A stretch of 64,000 nucleotides of DNA, taken from the NCBI GenBank assembly GCA_003506895.1, contig DNXO01000073.1:39947-103946 (forward strand), read 5' to 3'. The translations under genes were made by a program, and so were the position numbers. Below are positions 45,209 through 52,674 of the stretch, one piece after another; position 1 is the stretch's first letter; each line of letters begins with the position of its first letter. This DNA is from Acetobacteraceae bacterium (lineage in GTDB: Bacteria; Pseudomonadota; Alphaproteobacteria; Acetobacterales; Acetobacteraceae). The notes beneath the pieces were generated by a model. It did no database searches. It had not been told where the DNA came from and saw nothing but the letters and a program-made list of their open reading frames with translations.

Positions 45209-45292
45209 GGTCAAAGGCCGGTCCGTTCGCGGATCGGCCACCCCTGGGCAAAGGTAACGTGGCGTCCGCCGGTTAGCGACCCTACGCGTAGG
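45205..45292 (+). other. structured leader with UUCG hairpin upstream of hpnK
   Basis: GTAGGGTC (45205-45212) pairs with GACCCTAC (45278-45285). Inside it a 10-bp stem (45216-45225 with 45230-45239, one G-T pair) closes a TTCG tetraloop. The 3' arm overlaps a CCTACGCGTAGG palindrome (45281-45292), so outer stem and palindrome exclude each other. It matches no riboswitch class that I know. Between 44947 and 45384 only this, the hairpin and the micro-ORF were seen. Confidence 0.5.
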
Positions 45293-45384
45293 CTTGCTTC
45301 GCGCCCTGCCATACGATCTATCTATCCGACTAGAAACGAGGGCAGATGCGGTGTCCGTGACGGGACACTCGCTGGTGGGATCCA

Positions 45385-46173
45385 TTGAAGACGATTACTT
45401 TTTCCGCGGACGATTTCGGTCTGACCGAGGCTGTGAACGAGGGCATCGAACGAGCCCATCGCGAGGGTGTCCTTCAGGCCGCGAGCCTGATGGTGGGCGC
45501 GCCGGCAGCGGCGGATGCCGTCCGGATCGCGCGGGCGAACCCAGCTCTACGCGTGGGATTGCACCTTGTCGTGATCGAGGGACCGGCAGTGTCCGGGCCT
45601 TCCGACATTCCGGACCTGGTCGATCCCGCCGGGCGGTTTCCGTCCGACCAATTGAAACTTGGGATCAACTACTTCTTCCGTCCACGCGTGCGCGCCCAGT
45701 TGCGTGCGGAGATACGGGCACAGTTCGCCGCCTTTGCCGCCACGGGCCTGCCGCTGGATCATGCGAACGCTCACAAACACATGCATCTGCATCCCACCGT
45801 CGGGGCAATGATGCTGGACGTGGGGCGGGATTTCGGTCTGCGTCGTATCCGGGTTCCGGCCGAACCGCCCGCGGTGATGGAACGGTGCGGGACCCGCACC
45901 GGACTTGGTGACAGGCTATTGTATGGCTGGAGCCAATTGCTGCGTCGTCAGGCGAAAGCCGCGGGCGTGTCGACGAACGATCATTGTTTCGGTCTTGCCT
46001 GGAGCGGGCACATGACAACCGACCGTGTCCGGCTTCTGCTTTCCAACTTGCCGGATGGAGACAGTGAAATCTATTTCCATCCAGCAGCCAGAAGGGATGC
46101 CGTGCTGGCCCGCCTGATGCCGGACTACCAGCACGAGGCGGAACTGACGGCCTTGCTTGAAACCTCGGTCTAG
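45385..46173 (+). CDS. hpnK: hopanoid biosynthesis-associated deacetylase HpnK
   Basis: A 262-residue YdjC/ChbG-like deacetylase. The metal site shows Asp9-Asp10 (SADDFGLTE) and the His set in GLHLVV and HANAHKHMHLHP. MVGAPAAADAV is characteristic of HpnK, which is thought to deacetylate an N-acetylglucosaminyl-hopanoid. The start is a TTG at 45385 with GGTGGGA upstream; no in-frame ATG gives the conserved N-terminus. A small hairpin (45351-45356 with 45363-45368) lies just before the start. hpnM follows after a reverse sulfotransferase gene. Confidence 0.87.
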   Translation: MKTITFSADDFGLTEAVNEGIERAHREGVLQAASLMVGAPAAADAVRIARANPALRVGLHLVVIEGPAVSGPSDIPDLVDPAGRFPSDQLKLGINYFFRPRVRAQLRAEIRAQFAAFAATGLPLDHANAHKHMHLHPTVGAMMLDVGRDFGLRRIRVPAEPPAVMERCGTRTGLGDRLLYGWSQLLRRQAKAAGVSTNDHCFGLAWSGHMTTDRVRLLLSNLPDGDSEIYFHPAARRDAVLARLMPDYQHEAELTALLETSV

Positions 46174-46175
46174 GA

Positions 46176-47462
46176 CTACGGCGATGACGCACCGGGGGTT
46201 GATACCAGATCCCGGCTTCGGTTCGGCGCTGTGCTTGGCGCGTCCTCGGGCGTAACGCCGAATCGCACCATATAGGGACGAAACTTGGCGCGCTCGTCCG
46301 CCTCATCGAGTCCGTGATCCTCGAACCGATAGGAATGGGCGCCGTAGCCCCCCTTGGGCTTGGCGGCGACGTAGCCTTCTATTGTCTGTACGGCCTGCGC
46401 CGGTAACGACATGCCGAAGTGTCTGTAGACGCCCTCCACGGTGCTGACAGGGTCGCTGATAAGGTCGAGGTGATGAACGTGGCATACGGATTCCGGCAGA
46501 CCGGCATCGTCGCCAACCGCCATCATCCGTTTGGTGCCGTCCAGCCAGCGGCGGCTTTCATGCGGGCCCAGGGTTTTCGGATCCAGTTTGCGTGTAAACG
46601 GCCGGCGCAGAACCTCGGTCAATTGAGCTTGCGAAAGCAAGACCTTGACCGGGTCGCGATGGACAAAGATCAGGCGGGCATCCGGATAGACGGTCTTGAT
46701 GGCCTCTAGTGCGAAGATATGTTCGGGGCATTTCAGCACCCAGCGCCGTTCCAGCCCGTCCTGATGCTGAAGGTATTGCAGGAAGCGCTTATGAAACCGG
46801 TAGGCCGGCAGATGCCGCACGACATCGGCATCCATCCAGGCCCGGTATGATGGGATGTTGTAGTTGGTATCGAACCGAAGGCTGCGGAACACATGGGCGG
46901 TAATCTCGCTGCATTCCTGCGGCGATCTGGCATCCAACGGATGGAGCGCGTGAAATCCCGGCGCCAAATGCTCGAAGGCTTTTAGCTGCCGATCCACCCG
47001 GGCGATCCGTTGAGCACGGCTTCCCGCGCGGGGGGACGGAAAGATCGTCTCCCAGACCGTGGGGGCCCGATTCACCTGATCGGTCAGCATCAGCCGATGC
47101 AGGAACGTGGTTCCGCTGCGCGGCAGACCCGTGATGAAAATCGGCTGGCTGACAGGGCCATCGGCGATTTTGGGCTGCGATGCGGTCGCCGCCTGGATGG
47201 TCAGCAGGTTCGAAAGGAAGCGGACAACGTCCCAGCGGGTCGCGCTACGTCCAACCAGGCTCAGAGCGGACTCGGACGAGCATGATTCAAGCAGCCGTGT
47301 CAGCGGACCGATGATAGAGGTGTCGCCGAAATCGTGTAGGCCCGTCTGACGCCGAGCGATTCGGATCAGATCATCGGGCTCAATCGGACGATCGAGCCCG
47401 CCAAACCACCCGGCGGCCACATCCGAGAGGTGCAGAGCGCGCGTTAATATGCTCAAAGTCAA
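46176..47462 (-). CDS. PAPS-dependent sulfotransferase family protein
   Basis: A 428-residue sulfotransferase. The PAPS 5'-phosphosulfate loop is FITGLPRSGTTFLHRL, about residues 108-123, and the 3'-phosphate motif is FVHRDPVKVLLSQAQL. C-terminal GGYGAHSYRFEDHGLD is typical of bacterial family members that modify lipids or glycans. It has no signal peptide and should act in the cytoplasm. It lies head-out between hpnK (two-base gap at stops) and hpnM, which suggests but does not prove a link to hopanoid modification. Confidence 0.88.
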   Translation of the reverse strand: MTLSILTRALHLSDVAAGWFGGLDRPIEPDDLIRIARRQTGLHDFGDTSIIGPLTRLLESCSSESALSLVGRSATRWDVVRFLSNLLTIQAATASQPKIADGPVSQPIFITGLPRSGTTFLHRLMLTDQVNRAPTVWETIFPSPRAGSRAQRIARVDRQLKAFEHLAPGFHALHPLDARSPQECSEITAHVFRSLRFDTNYNIPSYRAWMDADVVRHLPAYRFHKRFLQYLQHQDGLERRWVLKCPEHIFALEAIKTVYPDARLIFVHRDPVKVLLSQAQLTEVLRRPFTRKLDPKTLGPHESRRWLDGTKRMMAVGDDAGLPESVCHVHHLDLISDPVSTVEGVYRHFGMSLPAQAVQTIEGYVAAKPKGGYGAHSYRFEDHGLDEADERAKFRPYMVRFGVTPEDAPSTAPNRSRDLVSTPGASSP

Positions 47463-47666
47463 ATCTCCACTTAACTGCGGCCTGATCTTTCACCAACATA
47501 ATGAAGTTAGGACCGTCCGGTCACCAGCGGGGACACAAAATAGTGATCCAATGCGATCCCGTAAGTAACGTTGCAACAGAAGCGCGTCTTTGTATCTGGA
47601 TGATGTCAGCAGCACGCCCAACATGGGAGTGATGTCCATAATGTCAGTTCGAGGGGATCATTTGGA

Positions 47667-48299
47667 ATGCAGGTGATTCAGTTAGGCCGTCGCGGGTTGC
47701 TCGCGGCGGCCTGTGCGATTTTTCTCGGTTCGGCCATGCCGGGCCGGACGGAAGATGCGCCAGCGGCGATCAAGCCTGTCCAAGATTTGATCGCCGGCCT
47801 GGTCGAGGTGATGAAAGCAGGTGCGGCCACGTCGTTCGAAAAGCGCGTCAACCTCTTGGGACCGGTCATCGATCGCACGTTTGATTTGCAGGCGATTTTG
47901 GAAGAGTCGGTCGGTCCGACCTGGGCGACACTGCCGGCGAATCAGAAGCAGATGCTGGCGGACGCCTTCCGGCGATACACGGTAGCGTCCTATGTTAACA
48001 GCTTCGACGAGTTCAGTGGGCAGCGGTTTGAGGTCAGCCCGAACACGCGGGCGGTCGGCGGCCAGCAGGTTGTCCAAACGAAGGTTATCCCAAGGACGGG
48101 CGATAGTCATGAACTGGACTACGTTATGCGTCAGACCGGGGGCGGATGGCGTGTGGTCGATGTGCTGGCCGATGGCGCGATTAGTCGGGTAGCGGTGCAG
48201 CGATCAGACTTCCGCCGGTTGATGGCGCGCGGCGGCGCCCCGGCGTTGGCGGAGAGTCTGCGGATCAAGTCGGCGGCTCTTTCAGATGGGGTGAGTTAA
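47667..48299 (+). CDS. hpnM: HpnM/MlaC family periplasmic lipid-binding protein
   Basis: A 210-residue MlaC/Ttg2D-fold protein. An Arg-Arg plus hydrophobic signal (LGRRGLLAAACAIFLGSAMPG) sends it to the periplasm. The mature part has RVNLLGPVIDRTFDLQAILEESVGPTW and FRRYTVASYVNSFDEFSGQRF, typical of the family that carries lipids between membranes. Nearness to hpnK makes the HpnM subgroup likely; there it is thought to help move hopanoids. The 204-bp gap upstream should contain its promoter. Confidence 0.82.
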   Translation: MQVIQLGRRGLLAAACAIFLGSAMPGRTEDAPAAIKPVQDLIAGLVEVMKAGAATSFEKRVNLLGPVIDRTFDLQAILEESVGPTWATLPANQKQMLADAFRRYTVASYVNSFDEFSGQRFEVSPNTRAVGGQQVVQTKVIPRTGDSHELDYVMRQTGGGWRVVDVLADGAISRVAVQRSDFRRLMARGGAPALAESLRIKSAALSDGVS

Positions 48300-48400
48300 C
48301 GCCAGGGGTCGTCACCACAGCCCGCCAGGGACCGTGTTCACCGCTATCGAATCCGGGCCGGACAACCCGGACCCTGCCGGGCCACATCCATTGAAAGATC

Positions 48401-49450
48401 CTACACCGTCGCCACCGGTGTCGCGGGCGATCCGACCGCGCCCGGCAGCCGCAAGGGCGGTGCGGTCAACAGAAAGCGATTGCGGCCGTTCGCTCGCAGC
48501 CAGTCCGCGAGTTCGGTCAGGTACCACATCTCCCCGAGGTAGCACCCGAGTTTGAACAGGCAGTGGGCATGCAGCGGCAGCATCGCACAATGATCGTCGG
48601 CGCAGGGGCGGGCAGGGCTGGCCTCGACAGCATAGTTGTCGGCCAGCAGCGCGACCGCTCCGCTATAGGTGACCCATTGCCGCAACCGTTCGTCGCGGCC
48701 GTCGAATGCCGATGTGGTGGAGAACAAGACCTTGGGGTCGGGCTGTTTCTTCATATCCAGCAGCAACTGGGCAAAGCCCGTGCGGATACAGACGAAATCG
48801 CCCGGTTCGACGACGACCTTGTCCTTCTCCAGGACCATCATCAGGTCCTCGTAGCCGACAATCTTGCCTGACCGGCCGAAATGCGCCTCTAGGTCGATCA
48901 TCACAGCCCGTCCTTGGACACAGGAGACCGCCATATTCTCGACCCCCAGCTTGCGGGCGCCGGAGGTTTCGCCGGTCGGGGTCTGATTGCCCTGCATGTC
49001 ATAGCGAACCGGGCCGATGATGTCGGTGCCGGCGCGGTAGCCGTTGTAGAATACGTCCTCGGGGATGCCGTCGCCATCGGCGTCGAACATCTGGCCGACA
49101 TGCGACAGGCTGTCCCACTGGGTGGAGTATTGCAGCGTCAGCAGCACCTGATCGTCGCACACGATGTCCAGCGCCGTCGGGTCGTCGCAGCGCAGCGGGT
49201 AGTTCATGTTGGGACGGCCGTTCCGCTCCGTCGGTTTCAGCACCGGCGGGTGGCGGCGTGGATTGATCACGTTGCCGCCGGGGTAATCCAGCGGCAGAGA
49301 CAGGCAGAAGGTCTTGCCGGTCTTAACCTCGCGGATGCCTTGCAGCACCTTTTCGGGCGTCACCAGGTTCAGCCGCCCGAGTTGGTCGTCAGGCCCGAAA
49401 TCGCCCCAGGTCGATCCTTCGGGGCGGCGCTTCCAGCGTGGATTGGTCAT
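48401..49450 (-). CDS. cyclase family (kynurenine formamidase-like) hydrolase
   Basis: A 349-residue member of the cyclase superfamily. The metal-binding region is WDSLSHVGQMFD with the HxG-type His, followed by VMIDLEAHFGR, VEPGDFVCIRTGF and DDHCAMLPLHAHCLFKLGCYLGE. The family includes kynurenine formamidases and isatin hydrolases that cut amides or lactams in the cytoplasm. It is the last gene of a reverse operon behind three dioxygenases; its ATG is one base from the stop of the first of them. Substrate unknown. Confidence 0.87.
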   Translation of the reverse strand: MTNPRWKRRPEGSTWGDFGPDDQLGRLNLVTPEKVLQGIREVKTGKTFCLSLPLDYPGGNVINPRRHPPVLKPTERNGRPNMNYPLRCDDPTALDIVCDDQVLLTLQYSTQWDSLSHVGQMFDADGDGIPEDVFYNGYRAGTDIIGPVRYDMQGNQTPTGETSGARKLGVENMAVSCVQGRAVMIDLEAHFGRSGKIVGYEDLMMVLEKDKVVVEPGDFVCIRTGFAQLLLDMKKQPDPKVLFSTTSAFDGRDERLRQWVTYSGAVALLADNYAVEASPARPCADDHCAMLPLHAHCLFKLGCYLGEMWYLTELADWLRANGRNRFLLTAPPLRLPGAVGSPATPVATV

Positions 49451-49451
49451 A

Positions 49452-50336
49452 TCAGGCAGCCATTTGTTGGACGGTCACGCTGTCGCCAGCAACGGTGGTG
49501 CGGCGCATATCGCGCACCTTGGTTTCGTCGAAACGGCGGACGCGGTGCATCGTGGTGCGGTTGTCCCACATCACCAGGTCGTACTGCTTCCACTTGTGTG
49601 AATAGGTGAACCGGGACTGGACCGCATGTTCGGTCAGGTCGCGGATGAAGGCGCGGGCTTCCGGCATCGGCCAGCCGATGATGGTGCCGATGTGGGATGA
49701 CAGATACAGCGACTTGCGCCCGGTCACCGGATGGGTTCGCACCAGGCGTTGCCGCACCGGCTTGAACATCTGCTTCTCCTCGTCGGACAATTCCGTAAAG
49801 CCCAGCGCGCCGCGGGAGTAGATCAGCGAGTGCTCGCAGACCAGGTCTTCGATTTCCGCCTTGGTCCTGTCATCCAGCGCGTCATAGGCCGCGCGCATGT
49901 CGGCGAATTCGGTATTGCCGCCGGCATCGACGACGATTCGCCCTGACAACAGCGAAAACTTCGCCGGAATCGCTCGGAACGAGCTGTCGGAGTGCCACAA
50001 CTGGTTGCCCAGGTTGAACAGCCGGCGCCGGTCGTCGCGCGCCAGCGGCTTGTGGTCTGGACCGAGGTTGGACACGTCCGCCATCTGAAAATCCAGCCGG
50101 CGTTCCGCCGCCTTGGTCACATTGCCGCCGGCGGTATTTTCCAGCGCGCCGAAGTTCAGGCTGAAGGCTTTCTGCTGGTCATCGGTGAAGGGCTGGTTGT
50201 GGTAAACCAGCACAGCGTAACGATCCATGCCGGCCTCCAGTTCGGCGGCCTGAGGCGGCGTCAATGGCTGGGTGATGTCGATGCCGGAGACCTCGCCGAC
50301 GAAGCCCGGCGTTAGTTCTTTTATCGAGATGGACAT
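49452..50336 (-). CDS. TauD/TfdA family Fe(II)/2-oxoglutarate dioxygenase (paralogue 1)
   Basis: A 294-residue non-haem iron dioxygenase. The facial triad is His115, Asp117 (LWHSDSSF) and distal His264 (WDNRTTMHR); the 2-oxoglutarate-binding Arg is in RDMRRTT near 278. Such enzymes couple 2-oxoglutarate decarboxylation to oxidation of taurine, phenoxyacetates or alkyl sulfates. It is the third dioxygenase in transcription order and lies one base from the cyclase gene. The paralogues keep the active site but differ in the lid region near residues 62-100 and 175-195. Confidence 0.9.
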   Translation of the reverse strand: MSISIKELTPGFVGEVSGIDITQPLTPPQAAELEAGMDRYAVLVYHNQPFTDDQQKAFSLNFGALENTAGGNVTKAAERRLDFQMADVSNLGPDHKPLARDDRRRLFNLGNQLWHSDSSFRAIPAKFSLLSGRIVVDAGGNTEFADMRAAYDALDDRTKAEIEDLVCEHSLIYSRGALGFTELSDEEKQMFKPVRQRLVRTHPVTGRKSLYLSSHIGTIIGWPMPEARAFIRDLTEHAVQSRFTYSHKWKQYDLVMWDNRTTMHRVRRFDETKVRDMRRTTVAGDSVTVQQMAA

Positions 50337-50385
50337 TTAGTTTCCTCCGTTATGCTCGGAACAAGCGAGATTACCTTTGCGGATT

Positions 50386-51297
50386 TCATTCAGCGGCCAG
50401 CGCCGGCACCTGTTCCGCTGTCAATCCGACGCCGCGGATCGTGGTGCGCCGCAGGTCGCGGACGTCTTGCAGATCGCGGTAGCGCCGCCCCCGGTGCATT
50501 GTCGTACGGTTGTCCCACATCACCAGATCGTTCACGCGCCACTTGTGGGCATGGGTGAATTGCGGCTGCGTGGCATGTTCCGTCAGGTCGCGGATGAAGG
50601 CGCGGGCCTCCGGCATCGGCCAGCCGACAATGGTGCCGATATGGGCCGAGAGATACAGCGATTTCCGCCCGGTCACCGGATGGGTGCGAACCAGGCTGTG
50701 ACGCACAGGACGGATTTTGTCCTCGTTGCCGGGACCGTAGTCCTCGAACCCGAGTTCGGCGCGGGAATAGGCGATGGAGTGCTCCGTCACCAGGCCTTCG
50801 ATCAGCGCTTTCGTGTTGTCGTCAAGCGCGTCGTAGGCAGCGCGCATATCGGCGAAGTCGGTATTGCCGCCATAGCCGGGGACAACCCGAGCGGAGAGCA
50901 GGGAATAGATGGCGCCGGTGGCGCGGAAGGACGCGTCGGCATGCCACAAGCGGTTGCCCAGCGCATACATGCGGCGGTTGTCATCACGGGGACGCAGCTT
51001 GCCGGATGCATCGAGGTTGGAGATGTCGCCCATCTCGACCGGGCCCAGGCGCCGGTCGTCGGGCTTGGACATTTGCGCGATCAGCGTCGCTTCCAGTTCG
51101 CCGAAGTTGCGGCTGAAGTCGCATTGCTGCTGATCGGTCAGCGGCTGATCGCGGAACACCAGTACCGCGTATTGGTCCATCCCCGCCTCGATGGCGGCGA
51201 CCTGGTCCTTGGAAAGTGGCACGCTGATATCGATGCCGGAAACCTCGCCGACAAATCGAGCGCTGGCAAAACCGGGATGCAGGGGCGTGATGTTCAT
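50386..51297 (-). CDS. TauD/TfdA family Fe(II)/2-oxoglutarate dioxygenase (paralogue 2)
   Basis: A 303-residue dioxygenase with His119 and Asp121 (LWHADASF), the distal His in WDNRTTMHRG and the Arg in VRDLRRTT. Segments such as GGNTDFADMRAAYDALDD and RTHPVTGRKSLYL are shared almost word for word with its two neighbours, which marks tandem duplication. It is the middle gene, separated by 49 bases from paralogue 1 and two from paralogue 3. Substrate unknown; it may differ between copies. Confidence 0.9.
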   Translation of the reverse strand: MNITPLHPGFASARFVGEVSGIDISVPLSKDQVAAIEAGMDQYAVLVFRDQPLTDQQQCDFSRNFGELEATLIAQMSKPDDRRLGPVEMGDISNLDASGKLRPRDDNRRMYALGNRLWHADASFRATGAIYSLLSARVVPGYGGNTDFADMRAAYDALDDNTKALIEGLVTEHSIAYSRAELGFEDYGPGNEDKIRPVRHSLVRTHPVTGRKSLYLSAHIGTIVGWPMPEARAFIRDLTEHATQPQFTHAHKWRVNDLVMWDNRTTMHRGRRYRDLQDVRDLRRTTIRGVGLTAEQVPALAAE

Positions 51298-51299
51298 GG

Positions 51300-52202
51300 T
51301 CAGGCTGCCTGTTGTTGAGGGGCTGTGATTGCGTCGCCGCGAATGGTCGATCGCCGCATGTCGCGGACTTCGCGCAGGTCGTCGTAGCGGCGGGCTCGGT
51401 GCATCGTGGTGCGGTTGTCCCAGATCACCAAATCCCAGGGTCGCCAGACATGGGCGTGAACGAATTGCGGCTGCGTCGCGTGCTCCATCAGGTCGCGGAT
51501 GAACGCCCGAGCTTCGGGCGTCGGCCAGCCGACGATGGTGCCGATATGGGCGGATAGATACAGGGACTTCCGGCCGGTGACCGGATGGGTGCGGATCAGG
51601 CTCTGGCGGACAGGGCGCAACTTGTCCTGGTTCTGCTGGCCGTAATCTTCCTTTGGAAAGCCGATGATCTCCCGCGAATAGGCGTTGGAGTGTTCGGTGA
51701 TGAGGTTTTCGATCTCGGCCTTGGTCTTGTCGTCGAGCGCGTCGTAGGCGGCGCGCATGTCAGCGAACTCGGTGTTGCCGCCGGCGCCGGGCACGACCCT
51801 GGCGGACAGCAGTGAGTATTTGGCGGGGATGGCCCGAAACGACGCGTCCGAATGCCACAGCCGGTTTCCCAGGGCGTTCAGACGCACCCGGTCATCGGCA
51901 GCGCGCATCTTGTTGTCGCGGTCCAGGTTGGAGATATCCGCCATCTCCAGCTTCAGGCGGCGGTCCTCCGGTTTGCTCATTTCGCCGCCCGAGGAGATTT
52001 CGAGATCCCCGAAGTTGCGGCTGAAGGCAAGCTGGGTGTCGTCGTCGAAATGCTGGTCATGGAAGATCAGGACGGCGAACCGGTCCATGCCGGCTTCGAT
52101 CGCGGCAACCTGCTGGGCGGTCAGTGTCTTGGTCAGGTCAATTCCAGTGACGTCCCCGACGAAATCCCCGGACGGGTTTCGCGTCAGCGGTGTGATGTCC
52201 AC
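51300..52202 (-). CDS. TauD/TfdA family Fe(II)/2-oxoglutarate dioxygenase (paralogue 3)
   Basis: A 300-residue dioxygenase that heads the operon. His117 and Asp119 (LWHSDASF), the distal His in WDNRTTMHRA and the Arg in VRDMRRST are present. The start is a GTG at 52202: an AGGAGGA lies seven bases upstream, and the N-terminus VDITPL then lines up with MNITPL of paralogue 2. An upstream in-frame ATG would add 26 unrelated residues. Closest in look to paralogue 1 in the region GGNTEFADMRAAYD. Confidence 0.9.
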   Translation of the reverse strand: MDITPLTRNPSGDFVGDVTGIDLTKTLTAQQVAAIEAGMDRFAVLIFHDQHFDDDTQLAFSRNFGDLEISSGGEMSKPEDRRLKLEMADISNLDRDNKMRAADDRVRLNALGNRLWHSDASFRAIPAKYSLLSARVVPGAGGNTEFADMRAAYDALDDKTKAEIENLITEHSNAYSREIIGFPKEDYGQQNQDKLRPVRQSLIRTHPVTGRKSLYLSAHIGTIVGWPTPEARAFIRDLMEHATQPQFVHAHVWRPWDLVIWDNRTTMHRARRYDDLREVRDMRRSTIRGDAITAPQQQAA

Positions 52203-52394
52203 CGGGTTTCCTCCTGTCTTTTCTACTGGGGAGTATAACCCCCATGCGCTGGATTTTGCCAATCCTTGGGGAGGGGGCAAATGAGGGCCCGGCGAGGGAT
52301 CTCGTCGGCCTCAGGCGACACGGGCGAGACCGAGCATGCTTGAAGGACGGGAATAGCCTGATCCCAGCAGCGCGTGGTTATGACGGCTCAAGTG

Positions 52395-52544
52395 GAAACG
52401 CCAAGATGCCAAGAACGCCAAGAACGCCAAGAAGATGTGCGGCCTTGCCTGGAACGTCCGGCATTTCATGCCCAGGCGTTGGCTCATCCGGCGCTAAGGC
52501 AGTCCGCGACACAAATTCTTGGAACCTTGGCGCCTTGGCGTTTT
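52395..52544. repeat. inverted repeat of CCAAG/CTTGG units
   Basis: The left arm (52395-52431) carries about four tandem AACGCCAAG-like units. The right arm (52518-52544, with CCTTGGCGCCTTGGCG) is its complement. About 86 bp lie between. The 472-bp gap 52203-52674, between the start of the dioxygenase operon and the end of prfC, holds this and no gene that I can support. Confidence 0.7.
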
Positions 52545-52674
52545 CATCTGGCTGTTGCCAAAGCTCAGGCCCATCAAAGGGATGGCGCCGATCGTGGCCC
52601 GCCTCGTCTGGCCGGGGAACGCAGAGACCTCACGGACGCAACCCCCGCGAACGATAAAACGCAGCCTCGCCCGT

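Noticed and set aside
45205..45292. Known riboswitch (cobalamin, SAM-II, SAH, TPP)
   Set aside because: None of the conserved core sequences of these classes is present.
47571..47598. TTGCAA-N16-TATCTG promoter for hpnM
   Set aside because: Each box agrees with consensus at only about four of six positions; not better than chance in a 200-bp gap.
52395..52431. CRISPR-like array
   Set aside because: The units are 9 bp, in direct tandem without spacers, and form one arm of an inverted repeat; no cas genes are present.
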